Origin: Anderseniella sp.
GTDB lineage: Bacteria > Pseudomonadota > Alphaproteobacteria > Rhizobiales > Aestuariivirgaceae
NCBI GenBank assembly: GCA_030626025.1
Contig: DAOUPT010000018.1
Coordinates: 1 to 55,363 of the forward strand
Direction: 5' to 3'
Length of the DNA stretch: 55,363 nt
Position 1 is the stretch's first letter; the number at the start of each line of letters is the position of its first letter. Under the pieces are notes generated by a model. That model worked only from the letters and a program-made list of their open reading frames with translations. It did not search any database and was not told where the DNA came from. Of this stretch, positions 18,153 through 26,643 are shown piece by piece. The position numbers were made by a program, and so were the translations under genes.

Positions 18153-19187
18153 CTAGCTTGATAACTGGAAAATGATACCCGACAGAATAGCACCACCAAC
18201 ACCCAGCCCGAGATAGGCGAAAAACACCCTTGGTTTGACCAGCGACCAGACCGCTGCCATGGCCGGTACCGAACTGACTGAACCGGCAACAATAAAGGCC
18301 ATTGCCGCACCGGTGGTCATACCCTGTTCCACCAAACCGGCCAGCAGGGGTGGTGCCACATAGCCGTTAAGATAGGCCGGCATGCCAACAAGTGCGGCTG
18401 TGATAATAGGTGTAACCCCTTCACCGCCCACAGCAGAAACAATCAGTGAAGCAGGCACATAGGTTACCAGCAGGGCTTCAAGGGCATAGGCAAGAGCCAG
18501 CCATTTGATCAGAAACAGGCTATTGTTCAACAATTCCGTCTTGAAGATATCCTGCCGCTTGTCTTCCTGCCAGAAGCGCCACCGTGGTTTGCCTTCAAAA
18601 GGCGAGGGACCACAGCCACAGGTTTTGACCGAATTAACCCGAAGCGGATCGCTGAACATTCCGGCTGAATGCAACGTCTTAACGGCAAAGCCACCAAACA
18701 GGCCAAGGCAAACTGCGGTTATCGCTTTGGCCACAGCAAATGGCCACCCCAACGCGCTGGCGGTAATAAACAGGGTCGGTGGGTCAATCAGCGGCGAGGA
18801 CAACCAAAAGGCCATCACAGCAGAAAGCGGTGCTCCCAGCGCCAGCAGTCCGGCGATGAAGGGTATAACTTCACAAGAGCAAAACGGTGCCAGACCGCCA
18901 AATAACGCTGCCAGAAAAATCATCCGGATTTCCCGGCCCTTAAAAGCATTGGCCACCATCGCCTCGGCCCCAGCAGCCTTCAGCCAGGCAATCATCAACA
19001 CCGCGACAGCAATATAGGGCAGGGTGCCAAGTAAGGCTTTTATGGCAAAAATAGTAACGACCCAGGCATTGGCCGGATCAAGCAACAGCACCAACAGCGG
19101 CACAACGATTACAATCGTCCAGGGTGTCAACAGCCATTGTCTGGCATTAAAGCGGTCACGCCCGGGGGAAGTTATCACGTCACTCAT
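18153..19187 (-). CDS. ArsP/SO_0444-type permease (DUF318-like), ArsR-linked
   Basis: A 344-residue membrane protein with about 8-10 spans in two halves. The first half carries APFCSCEVIPFIAGLLALGAP, the CxC motif shared by the permease family that includes ArsP (trivalent organoarsenical efflux) and SO_0444-type metal exporters. A polar central loop has KTCGCGPSPF, another cysteine cluster that could bind a soft metal. The second half repeats the fold (VGMPAYLNGYVAPPLLAGLVEQG). The ArsR repressor gene overlaps its 5' end by eight bases, so a metal- or metalloid-induced operon is likely. The actual substrate cannot be decided by eye. Confidence 0.82.
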   Translation of the reverse strand: MSDVITSPGRDRFNARQWLLTPWTIVIVVPLLVLLLDPANAWVVTIFAIKALLGTLPYIAVAVLMIAWLKAAGAEAMVANAFKGREIRMIFLAALFGGLAPFCSCEVIPFIAGLLALGAPLSAVMAFWLSSPLIDPPTLFITASALGWPFAVAKAITAVCLGLFGGFAVKTLHSAGMFSDPLRVNSVKTCGCGPSPFEGKPRWRFWQEDKRQDIFKTELLNNSLFLIKWLALAYALEALLVTYVPASLIVSAVGGEGVTPIITAALVGMPAYLNGYVAPPLLAGLVEQGMTTGAAMAFIVAGSVSSVPAMAAVWSLVKPRVFFAYLGLGVGGAILSGIIFQLSS

Positions 19188-19503
19188 GGGTTTCCTCCAT
19201 AACCTTTCCGGCTACCGCTTCATCAACGCAGCATTCATCGAGAATAAAACCGGCAAGGTCTTTCAGACGTACAAATTCGGCATAATTGATGATGGTGCGG
19301 CCCGTCTTTTTCTGTTTGATCAAGCCAGCATTTGCCAGCGACCTTAAATGATGGGCCAGGGTCGAGGCAGCCATGCCGGTGCGAGATTGAATTTCACCGA
19401 CCGATAAACCCATATCACCGGCCCGTACCAAAGTACGCACCACTTGCAGTCGAGACCCTGAACCAAGAGCCGCAAATCCGTCTGCAGCAATATCCGTTTT
19501 CAT
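19180..19503 (-). CDS. ArsR-family metalloregulator
   Basis: A winged-helix repressor of about 107 residues. The recognition helix region is TGMAASTLAHHLRSLANAGLI, and the wing is KTGRTIINYAEF. Two adjacent cysteines near the C terminus (LDECCVDEA) are a plausible sensor for arsenic, antimony or another soft metal. I start it at 19503 (MKTDIAADGF). An ATG at 19524 in the same frame is also possible, but with the promoter at 19532-19559 it would sit at the transcription start and be leaderless. It overlaps the permease gene by eight bases, so regulator and exporter are one transcript and likely autoregulated. Confidence 0.85.
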   Translation of the reverse strand: MKTDIAADGFAALGSGSRLQVVRTLVRAGDMGLSVGEIQSRTGMAASTLAHHLRSLANAGLIKQKKTGRTIINYAEFVRLKDLAGFILDECCVDEAVAGKVMEETHE

Positions 19504-19531
19504 TACACAATCAAATAAAACCATAAAACTA

Positions 19532-19559
19532 GTTATATAGATAAATAAACCGAAGTCAA
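19532..19559 (-). promoter_or_regulatory. Sigma-70-type promoter of the arsR-permease operon
   Basis: On the minus strand TTGACT (19554-19559) is separated by 16 bases from TATAAC (19532-19537). The predicted start of transcription is near 19525, directly ahead of the ArsR coding region. The AT-rich bases between and around the elements probably contain the ArsR operator, though no perfect palindrome is visible. Confidence 0.55.
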
Positions 19560-19596
19560 TCAGTCGATTTATTGTTGCAGGATGTAGCCAAACATC

Positions 19597-19605
19597 TGAT
19601 ATAAT
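19597..19605 (+). promoter_or_regulatory. Extended -10 promoter element for the zinc metallopeptidase gene
   Basis: TGATATAAT is a full extended -10 element (TG-n-TATAAT), 35 bases before the metallopeptidase ATG at 19640. A -35 match upstream is poor (TTGCAG at 19 bp). The -10 covers an upstream ATG at 19604, which argues against that codon as the start. Confidence 0.5.
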
Positions 19606-19639
19606 GAACGCAACGACTAATTTTTACGAGGACAGTTTT

Positions 19640-20536
19640 ATGCGTTTGGATGATGAAGAAGGTAGTTCCAATATTGAAGACCGGCGCGGACAGGGCGGCG
19701 GTGACTTTCGGTTTCCCGGTGGCGGTGGTCGGCGACGGGTACGCATGGGGGGCAAACGCGGTGGTATGGGCATCGGCACCATCATCCTGCTTTTGATTGG
19801 TATGTTTTTCTTCGGCGTCAATCCGCTTGAATTCCTCAATGGCGGCGGTGGCCTTGGCGGTGGTATGCAGGCCCCGCAAACCCGCAATGCTCCACCGCCA
19901 ACCAGTGCCCAGCAAGATGCCATGAAAACCTTTGTCTCAAAAGTTTTGCACACCACCGAAACCACCTGGAAAAAGAAATTTGCCGAGCAAGGCAAGCAGT
20001 ATCGCGAGCCGCGTCTGGTGCTGTTTTCAGGTCATGTACGTTCAGCTTGCGGCATGGCCCAGTCGGCAATGGGTCCGTTTTACTGCCCCGGCGATCAAAA
20101 GGTTTATCTTGATATGTCATTCTTTAATGACATGAAAACCAAAATGCGCGCCGGTGGTGATTTCGCCTATGCTTATGTTATTGCTCATGAAGTGGGCCAC
20201 CATGTGCAAACCCTGCTGGGGATTTCAGGCAAAATCTCTGCCGCCCGCCGCCAGGTCTCAAAGGTTGAAGGTAATCGTCTGTCAGTTCGCATGGAGCTAC
20301 AGGCTGACTGTTTTGCTGGCATATGGGCCCATGACAACAAAATGGTGCTTGAAAAGGGTGATATTGAAGAAGGCCTGAATGCGGCAAATGCCATTGGCGA
20401 TGATCGCCTGCAACGCCAGTCAGGTAACCGGGTTGTGCCTGAAAGCTTCACCCATGGCACCTCGGCCCAGCGGATGGAATGGTTTCAGCGCGGTCTTCAA
20501 ACCGGCAAACTGTCGGCCTGTAATACGTTTAAGTAA
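19640..20536 (+). CDS. ypfJ: Neutral zinc metallopeptidase, YpfJ/KPN_02809 family
   Basis: A 298-residue protein of family PF04228. It begins MRLDDEEGSSNIEDRRGQGG, matching the E. coli YpfJ N terminus, then a Gly/Arg-rich stretch, one membrane span (residues about 50-68), and a periplasmic catalytic domain with the zinc motif IAHEVGHHVQ. Family features CGMAQSAMGPFYCPGDQKVYLD, ELQADCFAGIWAHD and the end motif HGTSAQRMEWFQRG are all present, so it should be active; substrates are unknown in the family. The start at 19640 is chosen because ACGAGG precedes it and it matches relatives, over an in-frame ATG 36 bases upstream. Confidence 0.9.
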   Translation: MRLDDEEGSSNIEDRRGQGGGDFRFPGGGGRRRVRMGGKRGGMGIGTIILLLIGMFFFGVNPLEFLNGGGGLGGGMQAPQTRNAPPPTSAQQDAMKTFVSKVLHTTETTWKKKFAEQGKQYREPRLVLFSGHVRSACGMAQSAMGPFYCPGDQKVYLDMSFFNDMKTKMRAGGDFAYAYVIAHEVGHHVQTLLGISGKISAARRQVSKVEGNRLSVRMELQADCFAGIWAHDNKMVLEKGDIEEGLNAANAIGDDRLQRQSGNRVVPESFTHGTSAQRMEWFQRGLQTGKLSACNTFK

Positions 20537-20551
20537 AAACAGTTAAAACAA

Positions 20552-20581
20552 AAACGGGCGCTCAATGATGAACGCCCGTTT
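20552..20581. terminator. Bidirectional intrinsic terminator between convergent genes
   Basis: AAACGGGCG and CGCCCGTTT form a 9-bp stem around a 12-base loop. On the minus strand the stem is followed by TTTTTGTTTT, a strong tail; on the plus strand only a short GTTT follows. It lies between the metallopeptidase gene and the convergent small membrane protein gene. Confidence 0.75.
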
Positions 20582-20616
20582 CAAACCTGTTCGCAAAGCC
20601 AGTTTATTTAGCCTTC

Positions 20617-20889
20617 TTACTTGGCCATGGCTTTCTTGATGATGCCGATGACTACCATCAGCACGCCACCACCGACACCGCCGCTGGCCACACTGGAAAC
20701 AATGGAACTGATGTCCATTCCGCCGCCACCACCAGCCATGCTGAGCATGCCAAGCAATTGACCGCCTAGGCCGCCACCGACAATACCGGCAATTGAATTG
20801 CCGAGCGTGCCAAGGCTCTGATTTTTAAGCAAACCGCCAGCAACATTGCCGCCAACCGCTCCACTGATAAGTGAAATAATAAGTTCCAT
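20617..20889 (-). CDS. Small glycine-rich membrane protein, conserved hypothetical
   Basis: A 90-residue very hydrophobic protein starting MELIISLISGAVGGNVAGGLL. It is rich in glycine (GIVGGGLGGQLLGML, GGGGGMDISSI, ASGGVGGGVLMVVIGIIKKAM), with two or three membrane segments and a lysine at the C-terminal end. Similar short proteins occur across alphaproteobacteria without assigned function. The glycine pattern recalls GlsB/YeaQ/YmgE stress-response membrane proteins, but the resemblance is only compositional. AGGGGG lies 8 bases before this ATG, which favours it over longer in-frame extensions. It stands alone. Confidence 0.7.
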   Translation of the reverse strand: MELIISLISGAVGGNVAGGLLKNQSLGTLGNSIAGIVGGGLGGQLLGMLSMAGGGGGMDISSIVSSVASGGVGGGVLMVVIGIIKKAMAK

Positions 20890-20999
20890 AACAGGATACC
20901 CCCTAGTTTTTGTTTTCCCTGCATAGTTGCAGAGTCGACAAAGCATACCTTAAAACGTGGGAAAAATCAAAAATTGAAGAGATTACAGCAGGAAAACAC

Positions 21000-21509
21000 T
21001 CAAAGATCAGGATTCAGAGAAGCTTTTCTTCCCCACTTCATCACAAGCTTCAGTGCACGGCCACCAAACAAAAGCCAGATGGCAATGATCAGTTCAAATA
21101 TTATACTTACTGTTGTCGCAACATGCTCTGGTGTCCATGACCATGGGAAGGCATGTACTTTTGTCGCATACCACAAACTTATCATATAGCTGATGTCCAG
21201 AACAGCCTCTACTAGAAAATAGAGCCCGATAAGGGAGTATGCCAGCAGTTCAACTTCATCGCTGGTCAGCGATGGACGTTTGCTCACTACGGTACTTTGG
21301 GGGATTATTTTCCCGGCAACAATGCTGGGAAAAAGCACCATGCAAAGCGCAGCACCAAACATCAGTACAGAAGATGTTAGAGGAATCCAGTGCGGATAAG
21401 TTTCATTGGTAGTGCTGGCCGTATAAATAAAGCTTGCACCGGTTTTAATCGCATAAAGGCCAATAATGATCCCGGTAATGCGTATTGCTAAGGTATATAA
21501 TCCGTACAT
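21000..21509 (-). CDS. Putative membrane protein with four predicted spans, unknown function
   Basis: A 169-residue hydrophobic protein with segments at residues about 5-27, 42-66, 88-112 and 128-152, joined by short polar loops. It has no catalytic motif that I recognise. The loop between spans two and three (QSTVVSKRPSLTSDEVE) is probably on the opposite side from the basic C terminus KWGRKASLNPDL. It lies 57 bases downstream of the sugar transferase gene on the same strand and may be co-transcribed. Its coding pattern looks genuine. Confidence 0.6.
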   Translation of the reverse strand: MYGLYTLAIRITGIIIGLYAIKTGASFIYTASTTNETYPHWIPLTSSVLMFGAALCMVLFPSIVAGKIIPQSTVVSKRPSLTSDEVELLAYSLIGLYFLVEAVLDISYMISLWYATKVHAFPWSWTPEHVATTVSIIFELIIAIWLLFGGRALKLVMKWGRKASLNPDL

Positions 21510-21566
21510 GATTCTTTAGTTACTCCGTCAAATAGTAAGGCTACAGAGTGAATTAAAAATCAACCC

Positions 21567-23000
21567 CTAATAAGCATTATCACTTTTCAACAGCGCAAAC
21601 GGTGTTTTGATGATGATATAGAGGTCAAACAGGATGGACCAGCGATCGATATATTCAAGATCATGCTTGACCCGGTTCTCGATTTTTTCGTGCGTATCGG
21701 TCTCGCCGCGCCAACCGTTAATCTGGGCCCAACCGGTAATGCCCGGTTTAACCTTGTGACGGGCGAAATAGCCATCAACCACCTGATCATAAAGATCATC
21801 AGCAGCTTTTGCCTGTGTAGCATGAGGACGGGGCCCGACCAGTGACAGCTGACCGGTCAAAACATTGAACAATTGCGGCAATTCATCAATAGAGCTTTTG
21901 CGGAGGAATTTTCCGACTTTGGTCACCCGCGGGTCGCCCTTGGTCACCAGTTTGCTGGCGTTGGCATCGCCCATATCGGTGTACATGGAGCGGAATTTGA
22001 ACACTTCAACCAGTTCATTGTTAAAGCCGAAACGCTTTTGTTTGAAGATTGCCGGTCCGGTGCTTTCGTACCGCACAGCCAGCCAGGCTGCAGCCATGAC
22101 AGGTGACAACAGCACGATAAATACAGCCGCCAGAACCCGGTCCATAACATCTTTCATAAACCAGTTCCAGCCGCTGACCGGGCGATCAAACACCGACAGC
22201 AGCGGCAGATTGCCAAGGTTGGTATAAGCGCGTGGTGACAGCTTTAGCTTGGAGGTATGAGCTGCAATGCGAATGTCAGTAGGCAATTCCCACAGGCGCT
22301 TGAGGATCTGCAGCACGCGCGCTTCTGCCGTCATCGGCACAGCCACGATAATCAGGTCGACCCGGTTTTTCCGGGCATAATCAGCCAGAGAGTCAATTTT
22401 ACCGAGTTTGGCATACTTTTTAATTGATTCAGGGCTGCGTTCGTCATTGCGATCATCAAACAACCCGATGATCTCGATATCCAGTTTGCTGGAGCTTTCC
22501 AGAATATTGATGGCATCTTCAGCCACCTGACCACCGCCAACAATGGCGATGCGCTGGCGAAAAGCGCCGCTTTCAGAAAGCGGCATCGCCCAGGCAGCGA
22601 CCGCCGTCCGGGTCATGGTAAAATAGGTAAGTACCAGTGCCAGCCAGCCAAATAACCACACATTGCTCAACGGCAATGCCAGAGACGATAAAAACAGAAA
22701 CGCCAGGCTGCCGGTTGCAAATGCGACACCGGTCGAGGCCAGCAAGCCGTATAGGGGATTAACCAGCGAGGTTACCTTGTAAAGGCCAAGATAGCGCAAT
22801 GCCAGCATGGTCGACAGGGTGATGCACAAAGCAATAAAGCCTGCTGCGATGGTGAGTTCGGGCCCGTCATTGGTCATGGCGCGAAACAGCAAAGCCATGC
22901 TGCCGACTGAAATAACCCCGAAATCAGCAATTTTCAGCAATCGCTGAACCACTTCACGGTCAATAAAGCTTACTTTGATAGGTTGAGTGATGTCACTCAT
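21567..23000 (-). CDS. Exopolysaccharide polyprenyl glycosylphosphotransferase (WcaJ/ExoY type)
   Basis: A 477-residue membrane enzyme that starts exopolysaccharide units by moving a sugar phosphate to undecaprenyl phosphate. Residues about 20-130 hold four or five spans, residues 145-270 a CoA-binding-like Rossmann domain (RIAIVGGGQVAEDAINILE), and residues about 285-477 the bacterial sugar transferase domain. This last shows the signature elements DVMDRVLAAVFIVLLSPVMA, FKQKRFGFNN, VFKFRSMY, LRKSSIDELPQLFNVL, SLVGPRPHA and PGITGWAQINGWRGET. The architecture is that of undecaprenyl-phosphate glucose phosphotransferase. It is separated from the flippase at 607-2025 but may feed the same polymer. 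Confidence 0.9.
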   Translation of the reverse strand: MSDITQPIKVSFIDREVVQRLLKIADFGVISVGSMALLFRAMTNDGPELTIAAGFIALCITLSTMLALRYLGLYKVTSLVNPLYGLLASTGVAFATGSLAFLFLSSLALPLSNVWLFGWLALVLTYFTMTRTAVAAWAMPLSESGAFRQRIAIVGGGQVAEDAINILESSSKLDIEIIGLFDDRNDERSPESIKKYAKLGKIDSLADYARKNRVDLIIVAVPMTAEARVLQILKRLWELPTDIRIAAHTSKLKLSPRAYTNLGNLPLLSVFDRPVSGWNWFMKDVMDRVLAAVFIVLLSPVMAAAWLAVRYESTGPAIFKQKRFGFNNELVEVFKFRSMYTDMGDANASKLVTKGDPRVTKVGKFLRKSSIDELPQLFNVLTGQLSLVGPRPHATQAKAADDLYDQVVDGYFARHKVKPGITGWAQINGWRGETDTHEKIENRVKHDLEYIDRWSILFDLYIIIKTPFALLKSDNAY

Positions 23001-23233
23001 GATAGCGCCTCCCGTTCCATCCCGGAACCGTCGTGGTGGTCGAAAGCATTTCGGTTTTTGATTTTTTTATACCGAATGAGTCATACGACCGGTTTACCTG
23101 ATGTCAGGACCGTAGACAAAATGTGTTAAATTGGAGTGAAAAGAGACTTTGAATATTGGGGTATTACTCAACTCCCTTGTGTACAGCGCCTGATTGCTGC
23201 AATACAACCGCACAGAAACAGGAAGTTTTACCA

Positions 23234-24055
23234 ATGAATGCACCCGACCCGACATCACCCAAAGGAGAGCGTATCGCCAAAGTAATGGCCCGCGCCGGTC
23301 TGTGCTCGCGCCGCGATGCCGAGCGCTGGGTTGCTGCAGGCCGGGTAAAAGTCAATGACAAGGTAATTGACTCTCCGGCCCTGAACGTCACCGATAATGA
23401 CAAGGTCGAGGTTGACAACAAGCCCTTGCCTGATCGCGAGCAAACAAAGTTATGGCGATATCATAAACCTGCCGGATTAGTGGTCTCGCACCGCGACGAG
23501 AAGGGCCGAGCCAGCGTTTTTGAAAACCTGCCGCCCGATATGGCCCGCGTGGTTTCCATCGGTCGGCTTGATATCAACACCGAGGGTCTGTTGCTGCTGA
23601 CCAATGACGGCGAACTCGCTCGCAAGCTTGAACTGCCCGCCACCGGCTGGCTGCGCCGTTATCGGGTCCGGGTGTTTGGCACTGTTGATGAAGCCGCTTT
23701 GGCCAAGTTGAAAAAAGGCATCGTCATTGACGGTACCCATTATGGTTCGATTGAAGCAACTCTTGATCGCGAGCAAGGCAACAATGCCTGGTTGACCATC
23801 GGTCTGCGCGAAGGAAAAAACCGCGAGATTAAAGTGATTTGCGAACATATGGGTTTGAAGGTTAATCGCCTGATCCGCCTGTCTTTCGGCCCCTTCCAGT
23901 TGGGTGATCTCAATCCCGGCAAGGTTGAAGAGGTGTCCGGCAAGGTGCTGGCCGAGCAGACAGCTGGCAAACAAAAGCAAAACCGCACCAAGTTCCAGAA
24001 AACTTCAGCCACCACAAGGAAGCCAAAAGTTGCGCATCGTCGCCGGAATTCATAA
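23234..24055 (+). CDS. rluB: 23S rRNA pseudouridine synthase, RluB/RsuA family
   Basis: About 273 residues. An S4 RNA-binding domain is at residues 12-60 (ERIAKVMARAGLCSRRDAERWVAAGRVKVN). The catalytic domain has the RluB/RsuA signature GRLDINTEGLLLLTNDG with the conserved catalytic Asp, and closes with EGKNREIKVICEHMGLKVNRLIRLSFGPFQLG. The tail is basic (KQKQNRTKFQKTSATTRK). It likely isomerises a uridine in 23S rRNA near position 2605. The ATG at 23234 has AGGAAG before it; an in-frame ATG 78 bases upstream would add an unrelated leader. The gene overlaps rsmD by 26 bases, so the two RNA modification genes are coupled. Confidence 0.9.
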   Translation: MNAPDPTSPKGERIAKVMARAGLCSRRDAERWVAAGRVKVNDKVIDSPALNVTDNDKVEVDNKPLPDREQTKLWRYHKPAGLVVSHRDEKGRASVFENLPPDMARVVSIGRLDINTEGLLLLTNDGELARKLELPATGWLRRYRVRVFGTVDEAALAKLKKGIVIDGTHYGSIEATLDREQGNNAWLTIGLREGKNREIKVICEHMGLKVNRLIRLSFGPFQLGDLNPGKVEEVSGKVLAEQTAGKQKQNRTKFQKTSATTRKPKVAHRRRNS

Positions 24056-24590
24056 AGGCCGCACCCTTTCCACTCCAAAATCAAACGACACCCGCCCGAC
24101 AACGGACCGGGTGCGCGAAGCTATGTTCAACATCCTGTCCCACTCAATCGATGGCTTCACCTTCACCGATGCAAGGGTCCTTGACCTTTTCGCCGGTACT
24201 GGTGCTTTGGGTCTGGAAGCCCTGTCACGCGGTGCAAAATTTATCCAGTTCATCGAACAGGACGCCGCCGCTCGCGGCCTGATCCGCACCAACGCCGAAA
24301 CGTTAGGGGCCACCGGCCAAATAAAAATCTGGCGCCGCGACGCCACCAACCTGGCTAAACTGGAAGGCATTCCACCCTTTGATCTGGTGTTCCTCGACCC
24401 ACCCTACGGCAAAGGTTTTGGCGACAAGGCACTGGCAGGGCTGATCGACGGCGGCTGGCTGGCCGACGGTGCGGTGGTGGTGGTGGAGGAAATCAAGTCG
24501 GCGCAGGTGGAGGTGCCGGACGAGTTATCGGTCATAACAACGCGTGATTACGGCGACACGACAGCGTTGTTTTTGCGGTTTGGGGTTTAA
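24030..24590 (+). CDS. rsmD: 16S rRNA (guanine966-N2)-methyltransferase
   Basis: A 186-residue SAM-dependent methyltransferase. It starts LRIVAGIHKGRTLSTPK, the RsmD N terminus, from a TTG codon with AAGGAAG nine bases before it. The SAM loop is VLDLFAGTGALGLEALSRGA and the catalytic motif is FLDPPYGKGFGD. RsmD methylates G966 of 16S rRNA on the assembled 30S subunit. Its start lies inside the end of rluB (26-base overlap), a common alphaproteobacterial arrangement suggesting translational coupling. Without noticing the TTG codon the start would be set too far upstream. Confidence 0.9.
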   Translation: MRIVAGIHKGRTLSTPKSNDTRPTTDRVREAMFNILSHSIDGFTFTDARVLDLFAGTGALGLEALSRGAKFIQFIEQDAAARGLIRTNAETLGATGQIKIWRRDATNLAKLEGIPPFDLVFLDPPYGKGFGDKALAGLIDGGWLADGAVVVVEEIKSAQVEVPDELSVITTRDYGDTTALFLRFGV

Positions 24591-24668
24591 TCGCCGCACG
24601 CTTAAAACTGGCCAAACCCCTCAGCCGCGTCTAAACTACCCTTAAAACAAAATCAAAAAGGGAAGATT

Positions 24669-26642
24669 ATGGACCAGAAAGATCGTAATTTCAGGCGTTA
24701 TGAAGAAGGGGTATCTATCAATGACTGGGAGCTCGACGAAAAGATTTTCCAGCAGGATACCTCTTACAAATGCCCAACCTATGTCCATCGTACCCCGCCC
24801 TGTCAGGGCAGTTGTCCGGCCGGGGAAGATATTCGCGGCTGGTTGAATATTGTCCGTGGCATTGAGTTGCCTCCCACAGAGTTGACCGAGGCTCTGACTG
24901 ATAAAGATCTGCCCGAACATGCAGACTGGGCTCAATATGCTTTTGAACGGGCCACCAATGCCAATCCGTTTCCAGCCATTATGGGCCGGGTTTGTCCGGC
25001 CCCCTGTCAGGATGGCTGTAACCGTAATGAGGTTGAAGATCATGTCGGCATCAATGCGGTTGAACATTTTATTGGTGATTATGCGCTGGAACAAAAGCTT
25101 TCCCTGCATGAGGTCGGCGCTGATACCGGCAAAAAAGTTGCCCTGATCGGTGGCGGCATTGCCAGCCTGACCTGCGCCTATCAACTGCGCCGTATGGGCC
25201 ATGCATGCACCATATTCGAATCCCACGACAAACTCGGCGGCATGATGCGTTATGGTATCCCCGGCTATCGCACCCCGCGCGAAGTGCTCGACGGCGAGAT
25301 TGATCGCGTTATTGCCATGGGTGTCGAAGTCAGGGTCAACACCAAAATTGGCGTTGATATAGAGCTGGAACAACTGGAAAAAGACTTTGACGCCGTATTC
25401 ATCGGCATTGGTGCGCAGGGCGGTTCACCGCTGCCGGTGCCCGGAGCCGAGGCGGCAACCAACTGCATCAGCGGCATATCATTCCTTGATGCGTTTAATG
25501 ATGGTCGTCTCAAGCACTCGGCCAAGCGGGTGCTGGTTATCGGTGGTGGTGATACGGCGATGGACGTTGCAGCTGTTGCCCGTCGTCTTGGCCACATCAC
25601 TCAAACCAACGAAAAGGACCGCCCGGAAAATGTCGTGCTCGGCCATACGGTGCATGATGTGGCTACGGTGGCAAAACGTCAGGGCGCCGATGTCAGCGTC
25701 ATTTATCGCCGCCCGATTGAAGCCATGCCCGCCACCAAAATGGAAATCGCCCATATCCAGCAGGAAGGTGTCCAAATTCGCGGCTCCCTTGCCCCGGTCG
25801 AAGTGGTGCTGGACGGAGCGGACCGGGCCAAAGCCCTGCGGGTGATCGAGGCCGACTGGAGCACCGGCAAGATGGTCATCAAGGAAGGCAGCGAGTTTGA
25901 TATCGAATGCGACCTGATTGTTGCCGCCATCGGTCAGGTCGGTGATTTTGCCGGGATCGAAGAGCTTGATAATGGTCGCGGTCTGATTGACTCAGATTCC
26001 TACTTCAGATGGCCAAAGCGTGAAGGCATTTTCGTTGCCGGTGATGTGGTACGCCCGCATTTGCTGACCACCGCTGTCGGCCAGGCCTCAATTGCGGCCC
26101 GTGCCATCGATGCCTATATGTCCCACGAAAATCAGGCAAAGCAGCCCAAAGTCGATGTCCATCATTTCAGCCTGTTGGAAAAGCTGCGCGAAACCCACCA
26201 CGAACCCGATGAATATGATCATCTGGAACACCGGGGAACCGATCACGCCGCCTACGCCATTCACAATTACGAAGACCGTTCAGAAACCCAAATTGTCCCG
26301 GCTGACGAATTATTCTTGGGATATTTTGATTACGCCGCCCGTTTTAACCGCACTGAAAACGATATTACCGGTAAAAACGTTCTCGGCCATTTCGACGAAC
26401 GCATCTTTGGCCCGGACGCTGAACAAGCCCGCACCGAAGCTGACCGCTGCATGAGCTGCGGGATGTGCTTTGAATGCGATAGCTGCGTGATTTATTGCCC
26501 GCAAGATGCCATCTCGCGGGTCAAAAAGTCCGACAAAACCATGGGCCGTTATGTGGAAACCGACTACAATAAATGCATCGGTTGCCACATTTGTGAGGAC
26601 GTTTGCCCCTCAGGATATATCCAGATGGGGTTGGGGGTTTAA
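24669..26642 (+). CDS. FAD-dependent NAD(P)H oxidoreductase, GltD-like with C-terminal ferredoxin domain (DsrL-like layout)
   Basis: A 657-residue cytosolic iron-sulfur flavoprotein. The N-terminal segment has GltD-type cluster cysteines (YVHRTPPCQGSCPAGEDIRGW, RVCPAPCQDGCNR). The FAD site is VALIGGGIASLTCAYQLRRMG and the NAD(P)H site is RVLVIGGGDTAMDVAAVARR. The C terminus adds two 4Fe-4S motifs (CMSCGMCFECDSCVIYCP and CIGCHICEDVCP). Glutamate synthase small subunits are about 480 residues and lack this ferredoxin; DsrL-type NAD(P)H:acceptor oxidoreductases have it. No gltB, dsr or other sulfur gene is in the window. GGGAAG precedes the ATG. It probably moves electrons between NAD(P)H and an unknown protein partner. 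It ends one base before the convergent transglycosylase gene. Confidence 0.82.
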   Translation: MDQKDRNFRRYEEGVSINDWELDEKIFQQDTSYKCPTYVHRTPPCQGSCPAGEDIRGWLNIVRGIELPPTELTEALTDKDLPEHADWAQYAFERATNANPFPAIMGRVCPAPCQDGCNRNEVEDHVGINAVEHFIGDYALEQKLSLHEVGADTGKKVALIGGGIASLTCAYQLRRMGHACTIFESHDKLGGMMRYGIPGYRTPREVLDGEIDRVIAMGVEVRVNTKIGVDIELEQLEKDFDAVFIGIGAQGGSPLPVPGAEAATNCISGISFLDAFNDGRLKHSAKRVLVIGGGDTAMDVAAVARRLGHITQTNEKDRPENVVLGHTVHDVATVAKRQGADVSVIYRRPIEAMPATKMEIAHIQQEGVQIRGSLAPVEVVLDGADRAKALRVIEADWSTGKMVIKEGSEFDIECDLIVAAIGQVGDFAGIEELDNGRGLIDSDSYFRWPKREGIFVAGDVVRPHLLTTAVGQASIAARAIDAYMSHENQAKQPKVDVHHFSLLEKLRETHHEPDEYDHLEHRGTDHAAYAIHNYEDRSETQIVPADELFLGYFDYAARFNRTENDITGKNVLGHFDERIFGPDAEQARTEADRCMSCGMCFECDSCVIYCPQDAISRVKKSDKTMGRYVETDYNKCIGCHICEDVCPSGYIQMGLGV

Positions 26643-26643
26643 T

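Noticed and set aside
19604-19639. Upstream in-frame ATG extending the zinc metallopeptidase
   Set aside because: The ATG lies in the -10 element, and the family N terminus and ribosome binding site fit the ATG at 19640.
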